The notes beneath the pieces were generated by a model. The model was not told the DNA's origin, did no database searches, and saw nothing but the letters and a program-made list of their open reading frames with translations. Made by a program: the position numbers and the translations under genes. Of a stretch of 52,801 bases of DNA, positions 10,153-19,643 are shown one piece after another. The stretch is from Ignavibacteria bacterium (GTDB lineage Bacteria > Bacteroidota > Ignavibacteria > Kapaibacteriales > UBA4661), in NCBI GenBank assembly GCA_013298375.1, contig JAAFHM010000001.1:1-52801 (forward strand). The letters are read 5' to 3'. How positions within the stretch are numbered: position 1 is the first letter of the stretch; each line of letters opens with the position of its first letter.

Positions 10153-10710
10153 ATGCACACGTACATCTCCATTCTACGCGGCATCAACCTTGGTGGAAGA
10201 AATACAATTCTCATGCGAGACCTGCAATCATTGTACGAAAGTCTTGATTTCCACGCGGTGAGAACGTATATTCAGAGTGGAAATGTGGTTTTTGCAACCG
10301 AGACTGCTTTTTCCAATCACGAACTTGCGCACCGCATTGAACAAGCTCTTGCGAAGCAATATGTATTCGAGGTTCCTGTCATTGTCAGGACGCACGCGGA
10401 AATGCAAATGGTGGTGCAGTCGAATCCATTTATCCGCCGAAACTATGTCCAGCCTGAAAAACTTCACGTAACATTTTTGGCAGCAACGCCCGATGCCGCA
10501 AGATGCGAAGCCGTTAGCGCTGGGGCATATTCGCCGGATGAATTTGTCATTTCTGGAACAGAGGTATTTCTGCACTGCCCGAATAATTATGGCGAAACCA
10601 AACTTTCCAATAAATTTTTCGAGAATAAACTCAAGGTTTCAGCTACCACCCGTAATTGGAAAACCGTCAATACACTCACCGAATTAGCAACACTTGTTTC
10701 TCACCCATAA
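10153..10710 (+). CDS. DUF1697 family protein
   Basis: A 185-residue cytoplasmic protein of the DUF1697 family, recognised by its ILRGINLGG start, the RTYIQSGNVVF segment and the C-terminal TTRNWKTVNTL element. The family folds as a duplicated alpha/beta domain; its biochemical role is not established. The length is typical. It lies 60 bases after the protease gene and only 7 bases before the AAA+ ATPase ATG, so it is probably co-transcribed with the ATPase. ATG 10153 is the natural start. Confidence 0.88.
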   Translation: MHTYISILRGINLGGRNTILMRDLQSLYESLDFHAVRTYIQSGNVVFATETAFSNHELAHRIEQALAKQYVFEVPVIVRTHAEMQMVVQSNPFIRRNYVQPEKLHVTFLAATPDAARCEAVSAGAYSPDEFVISGTEVFLHCPNNYGETKLSNKFFENKLKVSATTRNWKTVNTLTELATLVSHP

Positions 10711-10717
10711 CTTCACT

Positions 10718-12208
10718 ATGAGCCAACCAACTATCACCACCTTCGGCGAACTCAAACGCTCCGGCTATGTTTCGCGTTCTATCAAAGAAGAACTCCGCAA
10801 TAATCTTCTTCGTCTCATGCGCTCCGGCAAGCCCGTTTTTAATGGCATTCTGGGCTATGAGGACACCGTTATTCCCGACGTAGAGCGGGCAATTCTCTCC
10901 AAACACAACATGATTTTGCTGGGCTTGCGAGGGCAGGCAAAAACCCGCATGGCGCGGCAAATGGTGGATTTGCTGGATGAATGGATACCCGTTGTCGAAG
11001 GCTCCGAAATGTACGACGACCCATTTTTCCCGCTTTCCCGCTTTGCCCGCGACCTTGTGCAAGAGCATGGCGACAAAACGCCCATCGCATGGGTTCACCG
11101 TTCGGAGCGCTACACCGAAAAATTGGCAACGCCCGATGTTTCTATTGCCGACCTCATCGGTGATGCCGACCCGATAAAAGCGGCAACACTCAAACTACCG
11201 TATTCCGATGAGCGTGTGATTCACTTTGGCTTGATTCCGCGCTCGCATCGTAGTATTTTTGTTATCAATGAGTTGCCGGATTTACAGGCGCGTATTCAAG
11301 TAGCGCTGTTTAATATTTTGCAAGAAGGTGATATTCAAATTCGTGGTTTCAAATTGCGTCTGCCCTTAGATATTCAATTTGTCTTTACGGCGAATCCGGA
11401 AGATTACACAAATCGCGGTTCGATTGTAACACCACTCAAAGACCGCATTGATAGCCAGATTTTGACGCATTATCCGAAAACATTGGAAATTGCCCAAGAA
11501 ATCACGCAGCAAGAGGCGACATTGCCTGACGAGCAGAAAAATACCATCACCGCACACCCGCTTGCTTACACGCTCATTGAGCAAATCGCCTTTGAAGCGC
11601 GTGGCAGCGAGTATGTTGACCCGAAAAGCGGCGTGTCGGCACGTCTGACGATTTCTGCATACGAAAATCTCCACAGTGCCGCCGAGCGTCGCGCTATCGT
11701 CACAGGCGACGACAAGACCGCTGTGCGAGTAGGCGATTTCTGGGGCGTGGTTCCGTCTATCACCGGAAAAGTGGAATTGGTCTATGAAGGCGAGCAGGAA
11801 GGTCCTTTCAAAGTGGCGCAAATCCTGATTGGAAAGGCTATTCGTACCCAATTCACGCAGTTTTTCCCCGACCCCGAAACCTTCAAGCGCAGCGCGAATG
11901 ACAGTCCGTATCTCAAAATTACGGAGTGGTTCCGCAAAGGAAACTCGCTGGATATTTTGAGTAGTTTGGGCAATACCGCCTACGAACAAGCGCTGTACAG
12001 CGTTCCGGGGCTTTTCGACCTCGTGAAAAAGCATCACCCGAAGGCTTCCACGCAAGACCAAATTTTCCTGATGGAATTTGCACTGCACGGTATGGCGGAG
12101 TATTCGCTTCTCAGCAAATACCAGCTAGAGCGAGGCGGAACAGGCTTCAAAGACCTTTTTCAAAGTATGTTTTCGATGAAACCGGGTAAGGATGAGGAAG
12201 AGTATTAA
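10718..12208 (+). CDS. MoxR-like / magnesium chelatase ChlI-like AAA+ ATPase
   Basis: A 496-residue AAA+ ATPase of the MoxR/ChlI-like group. The Walker A motif is GLRGQAKT (residues 69-76), Walker B is IFVINE with E185, and a sensor-1-like FTANPEDYTNRG follows. MoxR ATPases usually act as chaperones that activate partner proteins, often ones with a von Willebrand A domain. No such partner is encoded nearby, and there is no chlorophyll gene in the window, so a role in magnesium chelation is unlikely. ATG 10718 fits the family N-terminus. A small gene, a PIN toxin and rtcB follow at 33, -4 and 31 bases, which suggests one transcript. Confidence 0.85.
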   Translation: MSQPTITTFGELKRSGYVSRSIKEELRNNLLRLMRSGKPVFNGILGYEDTVIPDVERAILSKHNMILLGLRGQAKTRMARQMVDLLDEWIPVVEGSEMYDDPFFPLSRFARDLVQEHGDKTPIAWVHRSERYTEKLATPDVSIADLIGDADPIKAATLKLPYSDERVIHFGLIPRSHRSIFVINELPDLQARIQVALFNILQEGDIQIRGFKLRLPLDIQFVFTANPEDYTNRGSIVTPLKDRIDSQILTHYPKTLEIAQEITQQEATLPDEQKNTITAHPLAYTLIEQIAFEARGSEYVDPKSGVSARLTISAYENLHSAAERRAIVTGDDKTAVRVGDFWGVVPSITGKVELVYEGEQEGPFKVAQILIGKAIRTQFTQFFPDPETFKRSANDSPYLKITEWFRKGNSLDILSSLGNTAYEQALYSVPGLFDLVKKHHPKASTQDQIFLMEFALHGMAEYSLLSKYQLERGGTGFKDLFQSMFSMKPGKDEEEY

Positions 12209-12241
12209 CCGATTTTTCTCCGTTTATTTTCTGAAATCATT

Positions 12242-12487
12242 ATGCAAACGCTCACAAAAACTCGCACAATCAAAAAAAGCCCCAAAAGTCGCGGCTCGGA
12301 CAATAACGAAAGCACAACGACCGAAGCAAAAAAATACTCCATAGGAGAAACTGAAATCGTTATTACGCCCGGCTCTTTTGCAGATGTGAACCGCCATCTT
12401 CTTGGCTCCGTGAAATCCGGGGTACCCGATTTGGCAACGAATACGGAGTATATGAGCGATTTTGGTATCTCACATAAACATCCATGA
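12242..12487 (+). CDS. Small hypothetical protein, possible antitoxin to the adjacent PIN toxin
   Basis: An 81-residue protein with a very basic, low-complexity start (many Lys/Arg/Ser/Thr in residues 1-30) and a short ordered C-terminal half. I do not recognise a family. Its stop codon overlaps the start of the PIN-domain gene by 4 bases (ATGA at 12484), the usual arrangement of an antitoxin before its VapC-like toxin. That position is the only support for the antitoxin role; no AbrB, Phd or ribbon-helix-helix motif is obvious. Confidence 0.6.
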   Translation: MQTLTKTRTIKKSPKSRGSDNNESTTTEAKKYSIGETEIVITPGSFADVNRHLLGSVKSGVPDLATNTEYMSDFGISHKHP

Positions 12488-12909
12488 GATATATCACCGA
12501 TTCAGGATTTTTGATTGCACTTTTGGATAAAAGTGAGCAACACCATCCTTGGGCTGTTGGTGTTGCCGGCAAGATGAAGCCTCCGTTTTACACATGTGAG
12601 GCTGTGCTTACCGAAACGAGCCATCTCTTGAGAAAATCTGTTGGCTTGCAAGGCGTTCAATATCTCTTTGAATTTATTCGCAATGGAACGATTCATCTTG
12701 ATTTTGATGCCGCTTTGCACATAGACCGCATTATGGAACTCATGCAGAAATACCACGATATTCCTATGGATTTTGCCGATGCGTGTTTGGTTGTTATGAC
12801 TGAGCAGGAACGCTATTCTGCTTGCGAGGTTTTGACGATTGATAGCGATTTTCGTGCTTATCGCCGGCATAGTCGGCAGATAATTCCAGCCCAACTACCG
12901 TCAAAATAA
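12484..12909 (+). CDS. PIN-domain protein, VapC-like toxin
   Basis: A 141-residue PIN-domain ribonuclease candidate. The acidic metal-binding residues are visible: D6 in MRYITDSG, E44 in LTETSHLL, D96/D99 in DFADAC and D120/D122 in TIDSDF. VapC-type PIN toxins cut tRNA or rRNA with magnesium and are held inactive by an antitoxin encoded just upstream. The start overlaps the preceding gene by 4 bases. rtcB begins 31 bases downstream, an unusual neighbour. A housekeeping PIN role cannot be excluded. Confidence 0.85.
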   Translation: MRYITDSGFLIALLDKSEQHHPWAVGVAGKMKPPFYTCEAVLTETSHLLRKSVGLQGVQYLFEFIRNGTIHLDFDAALHIDRIMELMQKYHDIPMDFADACLVVMTEQERYSACEVLTIDSDFRAYRRHSRQIIPAQLPSK

Positions 12910-12940
12910 TTCTTCTAAAAACCTGTTGTTCAACTCATTC

Positions 12941-14116
12941 ATGCAACTCAGAGACAACATCCCCATCTGGGGCGACCCGATTGACGAAGGCGCACTCAAG
13001 CAAATCCGCGTCTGCGCCCAGACAGCCGACAAAACGGCGATGATGGGCGACCATCACCAAGGCTATGCCGTGCCAATTGGCGGCGTGGTGGCGTACAAAG
13101 GGCGTATCAGTCCTTCGGGTGTGGGCTACGACATTGCCTGTGGCAATAAAGCCATTCTCACCGATGCCGATGCAAACGAGGTACGGAGCAGCATTGCGAC
13201 GATTATGGATGATGTTTGGAAAAACGTCAGTTTCGGTATGGGGCGCAAAAATGCTACGAAGGTTGATCACGCGCTCTTCGATGACGAAGCCTGGAAACTC
13301 CGCCCCGCCAACGGCATCAAGGACAAAGCCCGTAACCAACTCGGCACGGTCGGAAGCGGTAATCACTACGTGGATATTTTCTCTGACGAGCAAGACCGCA
13401 TTTGGGTTGGGGTGCATTTTGGTTCGCGTGGGCTTGGACACACGATTGCAACGTACTATCTGAAGCAAGGCGGCGCAAAAGACGCGATAGACGCAGAGCC
13501 GCTTGTGATTGAGGAATCATCAGCGTTGGGTGCAGACTATCTCGAATCTATGCGCCTAGCGGGGCTGTATGCGTATGCCGGGCGCGACTGGGTTTGCGCA
13601 GAAGTGGCGCGAATACTGGGCGCGAACATTCTGGACGAAGTTCACAATCACCACAATTTTGCGTGGAAAGAGCAGCACGACGGGGAAGATTACTGGGTCG
13701 TCCGCAAGGGCGCTACGCCTGCTTTTCCGGGGCAACGCGGCTTTGTGGGCGGCTCGATGGGTGATATATCGGTTATTTTGGAAGGTGTCGAATCGGAAGA
13801 ATCTCAAACAGCGCTTTATTCCACAATTCACGGCGCAGGGCGCGTGATGAGCCGCACGAAAGCTCGCGGGAAGCTGAATTATCACACCAAAAAAATTATT
13901 TCTCCGGGACTTATTAGCCGCGAGATGATGAGCGAATGGGTTTCAGGAAAGGGTGTGGAACTGCGCGGCGCAGGCGTGGACGAATCGCCGCACTGCTACA
14001 AGCGTTTGCCGGAAGTGCTGGCGCATCATGCAGGAACGGTGCGGGTTCTGCACACGCTCACGCCGCTTGGTGTGGCAATGGCTGGCGAGGATGAGATTGA
14101 CCCGTATAAGGACTAA
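12941..14116 (+). CDS. rtcB: RNA-splicing ligase RtcB
   Basis: GTP- and manganese-dependent ligase that joins RNA ends carrying 3'-phosphate or 2',3'-cyclic phosphate to 5'-OH ends; in bacteria it repairs or splices damaged RNA. The metal and guanylylation motifs are visible in order: GYDIACGNK with the cysteine ligand, GSGNHYVD, VHFGSRGLGH and HGAGRVMSR, whose histidine is the expected GMP-accepting residue. The 391 residues match the short bacterial form. ATG 12941 is chosen; a TTG at 12926 would add 5 residues. No archease or rtcA gene is nearby. Confidence 0.93.
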   Translation: MQLRDNIPIWGDPIDEGALKQIRVCAQTADKTAMMGDHHQGYAVPIGGVVAYKGRISPSGVGYDIACGNKAILTDADANEVRSSIATIMDDVWKNVSFGMGRKNATKVDHALFDDEAWKLRPANGIKDKARNQLGTVGSGNHYVDIFSDEQDRIWVGVHFGSRGLGHTIATYYLKQGGAKDAIDAEPLVIEESSALGADYLESMRLAGLYAYAGRDWVCAEVARILGANILDEVHNHHNFAWKEQHDGEDYWVVRKGATPAFPGQRGFVGGSMGDISVILEGVESEESQTALYSTIHGAGRVMSRTKARGKLNYHTKKIISPGLISREMMSEWVSGKGVELRGAGVDESPHCYKRLPEVLAHHAGTVRVLHTLTPLGVAMAGEDEIDPYKD

Positions 14117-14180
14117 GGATAAATTATCAACAGAAAGTTGTTATTTGCTAATCAACTGAAATTACATACGTTAGGATACT

Positions 14181-17100
14181 ATGCGACACCTATACACTCT
14201 TGTTTTATGCGCTGTGCAGACGATTTCTCTTCTTGCGCAAACGTCCACATCGCCCCTTCAGTGCGGCTGCGGAACAAATGCCACAATAAGCACTACGGAA
14301 GCTAATTTACGACGTGGTATTCCTGCCTACATTGTTCTGCGTGGGCAACGTTTTGGAGGTGTATTCGGAGAGCCTGTTGGAGCGGGGAGTGGTGCGATTC
14401 GAGGCGGATATGATATACCACTTTTCCCCAACAATGTTGGTTCTACGCTTTTCGGTGGTGGTATCAGCGTCAATACCGCTAACCGCTATGGTGCTTTTAT
14501 TGGTCCATTCAAGGCTGGATTGCCAACAAATGCAACGATTATTGCGGAAATTGTAGATGTTTTTGGAAATGTTGTTACGAGTGAATCCGGCTCGCTTGCT
14601 GTGCTGAACTTAGGTTCGACGAATTTAAGACCAAATACTTTTGAAACGCGCCCTGTGTACTATCCCGGCGGTCAGGTGCAGTATCGCTATTTGCCTAATG
14701 TGCAAGCGATTAACCCGCAGGCTTTACAAGCAAGGTCTCGAAATGGTCGTTTTGAATGGGAAGGCGTGAATATTGGTGGAATTGCTGGTACCACGCTAGC
14801 GCTTACAGTAAGTCATACCAATTTGCCAATGTGTGGCTGTCCTGTACAAATTGCTTTACAAGGCGGCTATGCGGACAACTGCGCGTTTGCAACTCAGAAT
14901 ATCAACCTCAGCACAACTAATACAATTTACCCCAACGCTCAAGGTCCTTTTGCTGTTCCGGGCAGTGTTGGCGGCAGGATGTCTCCGTCGAGAAGGCTCG
15001 TGGAGGCTTACAGTGGTTCTACTCCGCAGATTATTATTGGAGAAACTGTTTCTTTTTCGTACTCGGAGCCAGGCTATAATAGTATAGCTGTCATTCTTCG
15101 GGATCGTTTTGGTAATCTCGCATCGTTTGGAACAACGGCGACAGTGAGCATTGGCGTTGATAGAAGTAAATCAACTGTCGTGGGAGATATTGCCGTATCG
15201 AAGGTAACATGGGGTTTCGACGCTGGTTCGTCCGGTTCAATACGGGCAGATTTCTCGCCCGTCAACAGCCCTCAAATTATGAGTCATACCGCAACATTTC
15301 CACATTTTAAGATCACTGGTGCGACAGCAAATAACGTTAGTCTGATGGTCAACATAAACCCAGATCCAACATTGGAAGCATTACGAATAGGTGTTGAGAA
15401 TTTGGGTACGTTTGCAACTGTGAATGTTTCGCCGGGGCGGGCGGTAGCTATCGCACCAGTCCTTACACCGAACCTTTATAACGGAAATCTTCTAAGCCGC
15501 ATCCAATCTCGTTTCTTCATTGGAAGAAGTAATAAAGAAGATCCGCGCACATGGTTTTATCTTCAGGCATTGGATGAATATGGAAATCGTGTTGACGGTG
15601 GTCCTAATGCCTATAATGATGGCATAGCCACGATTACCTTTACCCCGCCCGAAAACGGTTTACCCCGTGCGGAGGGTTTAGCCGCAAGTTTATTCTACAC
15701 ACCCAATGGGTTTCGTTTTTCATCCACCAATGATCCCTTTGTCAAGGTTAATGCCCAACGCTATTCAGCACAAGGAACAAGTGCTGTGGCTGTGAATGGG
15801 CTGTACACATTCAACGATTTTATACCACTTAGCCCGGCAAGCCTCAGCCCGTTTGGTAATGATGTTGTTCTCACTTTTGAAGACCCTAATCTACCCGGAT
15901 TTATACCTTGTACGAGTTGTGGCAGCGCGGGAAGCCCATTGCACCCGCCCATTACGACGGCTACAACGACATTTTTCCCTGTTCCATTGGTAAGTCTTGC
16001 TATTCCTCGCATTGGTGAGGAAGGTGAACCAAAAAATGGCGCACAGCGCGTCGGCAATAATATCCTGCTTTTGCGAGAGGGCAACGTCGGTTATTTTGCC
16101 TCTAACCGAAATCTTCAAACGGGATCTGTGCGCGTAGAGCGTCCAATTCTAAGCGCAGGGTTCAATAGAGATATAACTGTTCCATACACGCTTCGCTATG
16201 TTAATGTGGATTCGACGCTTCGCGTTATCCCCGATACTACGCGATTTGTAACAACACCCCGTAGTGTTGATTTACCGAACATTGGTACAGCAACCGCCTT
16301 GCAGCTACCCGCACCGATAAACGTTCCGCCTCCTTATACATCGGTTGTATTCTACGCACCGCTTCCCGCCCCAAGACCTTTTCAAATTAACGCATTGCAG
16401 GGAGATTTATTTCCAACAACGAAGCTGATAAATCGCCCAGAGGCATCGGTTGTTTCCGTTACCAATCAGAATAGTGGAACGTTTTTTTTAGATGAAGGCT
16501 TTTCCTCTCAACTTGTCCAATTTACCGCCCGTTGGAGTGACCAAATATGGCATCGGACACCAGCACGACAAGGCTTGCGGGCAGTGGTAATAAAGATTTT
16601 AGATCAAAGTCCTATAAATGCCACCATCTTTGATATAGATAAAACATCTGGCAGAGATTCTGCGATTGTGTACTTATTAGACCCTCCCGACATTTCCCCT
16701 GTAATTACAAATGCCATTCAAGACAAGGTATTACTGCGCCCTACAGGCTCAATACCAACCGAAGATCGAATTGAACTTGAATTTCCATCAGCCCGTTCGG
16801 ATGGAAGTGCGCCAAGTTTTGTATTTTACGATGACAACTATGATCCAATGACATATACAGCGACGAGTGGAGATTCCACACAAGTAAGAGCCAGTGTCAT
16901 CAATTCTGACCCAACTATTAACGGTCGCCCATCGCTGAGATACGCCGCAATGCCTGGTGCGACGGCTGATAGGGTAACGATTACTGTTCGAGCATTTGAT
17001 GGGACAACTATTTCTGGTATGCCTCGCATTGCAGTTGACCAATTTGATGTATTTCTGCGAAGCTCAGTTACAAGCGTCGGGAATCGCCAAGAGGTTGGAT

Positions 17101-17357
17101 TCTCTGTTGCTCCAAATCCTGTCGGGGTAAGCAGTGAAGAGGCTTCCGTGCGTTTTTCACTCCGTGAGGCTGCTAATGTAAAAATAGACGTGTTTTCCGT
17201 TCATGGAGCGCAAATAGCAAGTATTGATGCGGGTGTTCTGCCATCTGGTGAGCAAAATATATCGTTGCCTGTTTCGCAGTTGCCCTCCGGCGTATATGGA
17301 GTGCGGCTTGTAATTGGCAGCACCATCCGTACAACAACGATGACGGTAGTGCGATAA
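14181..17357 (+). CDS. Large T9SS-secreted protein of unknown function
   Basis: A 1058-residue exported protein. The signal peptide covers about residues 1-20 (ending near LLAQ). A cysteine-containing region with CGCG follows, with further Cys pairs at MCGCP and CTSCG, and then long beta-rich stretches without a recognised catalytic motif. The last ~75 residues are a T9SS type A sorting domain (VAPNPVG, LPSGVYGVRL, ending MTVVR). I do not recognise the central domains; they look like Ig-like or invasin-like adhesive repeats, but this is a guess. It starts 64 bases after rtcB and probably has its own promoter. Confidence 0.8.
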   Translation: MRHLYTLVLCAVQTISLLAQTSTSPLQCGCGTNATISTTEANLRRGIPAYIVLRGQRFGGVFGEPVGAGSGAIRGGYDIPLFPNNVGSTLFGGGISVNTANRYGAFIGPFKAGLPTNATIIAEIVDVFGNVVTSESGSLAVLNLGSTNLRPNTFETRPVYYPGGQVQYRYLPNVQAINPQALQARSRNGRFEWEGVNIGGIAGTTLALTVSHTNLPMCGCPVQIALQGGYADNCAFATQNINLSTTNTIYPNAQGPFAVPGSVGGRMSPSRRLVEAYSGSTPQIIIGETVSFSYSEPGYNSIAVILRDRFGNLASFGTTATVSIGVDRSKSTVVGDIAVSKVTWGFDAGSSGSIRADFSPVNSPQIMSHTATFPHFKITGATANNVSLMVNINPDPTLEALRIGVENLGTFATVNVSPGRAVAIAPVLTPNLYNGNLLSRIQSRFFIGRSNKEDPRTWFYLQALDEYGNRVDGGPNAYNDGIATITFTPPENGLPRAEGLAASLFYTPNGFRFSSTNDPFVKVNAQRYSAQGTSAVAVNGLYTFNDFIPLSPASLSPFGNDVVLTFEDPNLPGFIPCTSCGSAGSPLHPPITTATTTFFPVPLVSLAIPRIGEEGEPKNGAQRVGNNILLLREGNVGYFASNRNLQTGSVRVERPILSAGFNRDITVPYTLRYVNVDSTLRVIPDTTRFVTTPRSVDLPNIGTATALQLPAPINVPPPYTSVVFYAPLPAPRPFQINALQGDLFPTTKLINRPEASVVSVTNQNSGTFFLDEGFSSQLVQFTARWSDQIWHRTPARQGLRAVVIKILDQSPINATIFDIDKTSGRDSAIVYLLDPPDISPVITNAIQDKVLLRPTGSIPTEDRIELEFPSARSDGSAPSFVFYDDNYDPMTYTATSGDSTQVRASVINSDPTINGRPSLRYAAMPGATADRVTITVRAFDGTTISGMPRIAVDQFDVFLRSSVTSVGNRQEVGFSVAPNPVGVSSEEASVRFSLREAANVKIDVFSVHGAQIASIDAGVLPSGEQNISLPVSQLPSGVYGVRLVIGSTIRTTTMTVVR

Positions 17358-17420
17358 ACAAGCGCTATTCTTCGGTTACAAACTCATTTATGGTTTGAAA
17401 TCATTGTATTACAACATTTT

Positions 17421-18449
17421 ATGAATACTCCCCCACAAACACAACCCCAAAAACGCCCCATCATCTTCAGCGCCATGCAGCCTACAAGCGGCTCCGGAGG
17501 CGGCTTGACCATCGGTAATTACATCGGTGCGCTCAAAAATTGGGTGGAATTGCAGAAAGACTACGATTGCGTTTATGGCGTTGTGGATCTGCACGCGCTG
17601 ACCATTCACCCCGAACCTGCGGCATTGCGCAAACAGACGCTTGATGTAGCGGCGATGTATATTGCAAGCGGCATTGACCCCGAAAAAAGCCTCGTTTTTT
17701 TGCAATCGCACGTTCCGGCACACGCCCAATGCGCATGGCTGCTGAATTGTTTCGCTTCGATGGGCGAATGTCAGAAAATGACGCAGTTCAAGGAGAAATC
17801 GGAAAAACACAGCGCACGAGTTGGCTTATTCACCTATCCTGTGCTGCAAGCGGCGGATATTCTGCTTTATCAGGCAAATCTTGTCCCCGTTGGTGAAGAC
17901 CAAAAGCAGCATTTGGAGCTTTCGCGCAATCTTGCCGAGCGCTTCAATCATCATTATTCCGAAACGTTCACCGTCCCGGAGGTCTTTATTCCGAAGGTCG
18001 GCGCACGAGTAATGAGCCTGCAAGACCCCACGAAAAAAATGTCGAAATCCGACGAAAACCCGAAAGCGACGATCTTTCTGACCGACAGCGCCGATGAAAT
18101 TCGCAACAAAATCAAACGTGCCGTAACCGATTCCGGCTCGGAGATTCGCTCCGGCGACGACCGCCCCGCACTGACAAACCTCCTCGAACTCTACGGCGTT
18201 GCCACGGGAACAAGCGTAGAAGCCGCGGAGCAGCATTTTCTTGGTAAAGGCTATGCAGAGTTCAAAGCGGAGCTTGCCGACGCAATGGTGGCAATGGTGG
18301 AACCAATTACAAAACGCTTTCACGCAATTCGCAACGACAAAGCCGCATTGAACGCCATCTTGAAAAAAGGGGCGGAAGAAGCAAACCGCCGCGCCATGCG
18401 GACATTGCGCAAAGCGTACAAAAAAATGGGCTTGGTCGAACTTGAATAA
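17421..18449 (+). CDS. trpS: Tryptophanyl-tRNA synthetase
   Basis: Class I aminoacyl-tRNA synthetase that charges tRNA-Trp with tryptophan in the cytoplasm. The 342 residues are the normal bacterial length. The HIGH-equivalent is TIGN (residues 30-33) and the ATP-binding loop is KMSKS (206-210) within QDPTKKMSKSDENP. ATG 17421 gives the usual N-terminus. Between this gene and fmt lies a repeat rich in CACGAAT units. Confidence 0.96.
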   Translation: MNTPPQTQPQKRPIIFSAMQPTSGSGGGLTIGNYIGALKNWVELQKDYDCVYGVVDLHALTIHPEPAALRKQTLDVAAMYIASGIDPEKSLVFLQSHVPAHAQCAWLLNCFASMGECQKMTQFKEKSEKHSARVGLFTYPVLQAADILLYQANLVPVGEDQKQHLELSRNLAERFNHHYSETFTVPEVFIPKVGARVMSLQDPTKKMSKSDENPKATIFLTDSADEIRNKIKRAVTDSGSEIRSGDDRPALTNLLELYGVATGTSVEAAEQHFLGKGYAEFKAELADAMVAMVEPITKRFHAIRNDKAALNAILKKGAEEANRRAMRTLRKAYKKMGLVELE

Positions 18450-18477
18450 ACGAATCGTAGCTTTTCAGGTATTCTCT

Positions 18478-18594
18478 CCACGAATCACACGAATCACACG
18501 AATTGGCACGAATCATCAAAATTCGGCTTCATTGGTTATGGTCAAGATTATAGCAAAACATCTTGATTCGTGAGGATTCGTGCAATTCGTGGAT
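18478..18594. repeat. Inverted cluster of CACGAATnn tandem units
   Basis: The left arm (18478-18519) holds four units of the form CACGAAT plus 2-3 bases on the plus strand. The right arm (18562-18594) holds three such units on the other strand, so the arms can partly pair over a ~42-base centre. The element fills the intergenic space between trpS and fmt. It could be a dispersed intergenic repeat or a stem-loop at the end of the trpS transcript. No poly-T run follows it. Confidence 0.75.
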
Positions 18595-18647
18595 GGTTTT
18601 GCTCTACCCGAATAGTTACAATGAGATTTGAACAACGGAGATTCGCT

Positions 18648-19580
18648 ATGAACATCATTTTTATGGGAACGCCTGATTTCGCCGTCGCTTCGCTGCGGGC
18701 GATTCATGAAAAATTCCCCGTCCGAGCCGTCGTTACTGTACCGGACAAGCCGAAAGGACGCGGGCTGGAGGTGCATCCTTCGGCAGTAAAAAAAGCAGCC
18801 ATGGAACTCGGCATCACCACTATCTTGCAGCCTGAATCTCTCAAAGAGCTGACATTTCAGGAGGAATTGCGGGAGCTGCAGCCGGATATTATCGCCGTTG
18901 TCGCATTTCGTATTTTGCCCCGCGAAGTCTATACGGCGGCGAGACTAGGCGCATTCAACATTCACGGAAGTTTGCTGCCGAAATATCGCGGTGCTGCGCC
19001 CATTAACTGGGCAATTATGAACGGGGAAACTGAATCCGGCGTTACATCATTTTTGCTGGCTGACAGCGTTGATACCGGAGCTATGCTTGGAAGACGCACT
19101 ATTCCTATCCCCGATGGCATGACCGCCGGAGAACTCCACGACGCACTTATGCCGCGCGGTGCGGAACTTGCTCTGGAAACCTGTCAAATGCTTGCTTCGG
19201 GCAATACCCAACCGCTTCCTCAAAATGATGGCGAAGCGACAAAGGCACCGAAAATTTTCCGCGAGACCTGCCACATTGATTGGAACAAGTCTGCACGGGA
19301 TGTGCGGAATCAGATTCATGGATTGTCGCCCTATCCGGGCGCGTGGACGATGATGCCGGACGGGAAAACACTCAAGATTATGCGATGTAGTGTTATGGAA
19401 GGTGCGTTAGCACAGGGTTTAGCGGCAGGAGAGTATCAAGTTGTCGGCGGGGAATGGCTTGTAGGCTGTGCAAACGGCACAGTGATGCTTACCGAGATTC
19501 AGCCAGAGGGAAAGCGTGTGATGGCTACAAGTGATTTTTTACGCGGGTTTCGGGGCGAAAGCCATGGCGCTTTTGCCTAA
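18648..19580 (+). CDS. fmt: Methionyl-tRNA formyltransferase
   Basis: Transfers a formyl group from 10-formyltetrahydrofolate to initiator Met-tRNA. The 310 residues are the normal size. It opens with IIFMGTPDFAVASL and carries the catalytic loop HGSLLPKYRGAAPINWAI, followed by the smaller C-terminal OB-like tRNA-binding domain. The ATG at 18648 has a GGAG about 8 bases upstream. An in-frame start at 18570 would run through the CACGAAT repeat and is rejected. No def or other partner gene is adjacent. Confidence 0.96.
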   Translation: MNIIFMGTPDFAVASLRAIHEKFPVRAVVTVPDKPKGRGLEVHPSAVKKAAMELGITTILQPESLKELTFQEELRELQPDIIAVVAFRILPREVYTAARLGAFNIHGSLLPKYRGAAPINWAIMNGETESGVTSFLLADSVDTGAMLGRRTIPIPDGMTAGELHDALMPRGAELALETCQMLASGNTQPLPQNDGEATKAPKIFRETCHIDWNKSARDVRNQIHGLSPYPGAWTMMPDGKTLKIMRCSVMEGALAQGLAAGEYQVVGGEWLVGCANGTVMLTEIQPEGKRVMATSDFLRGFRGESHGAFA

Positions 19581-19643
19581 TAATTGGGACGTGGAGGGAA
19601 GTGAGAATGAGATGAACCGAAAAAAGCCTGATGATGCTAGATA

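Noticed and set aside
10718..12208. Magnesium chelatase for (bacterio)chlorophyll synthesis
   Set aside because: The ATPase resembles ChlI, but no ChlD, ChlH or other pigment-porphyrin gene is present; the MoxR-like group is a better fit.
18570..18647. Longer N-terminus for fmt
   Set aside because: The extra 26 codons run through the CACGAAT repeat and do not resemble Fmt; ATG 18648 has a Shine-Dalgarno and begins the conserved sequence.
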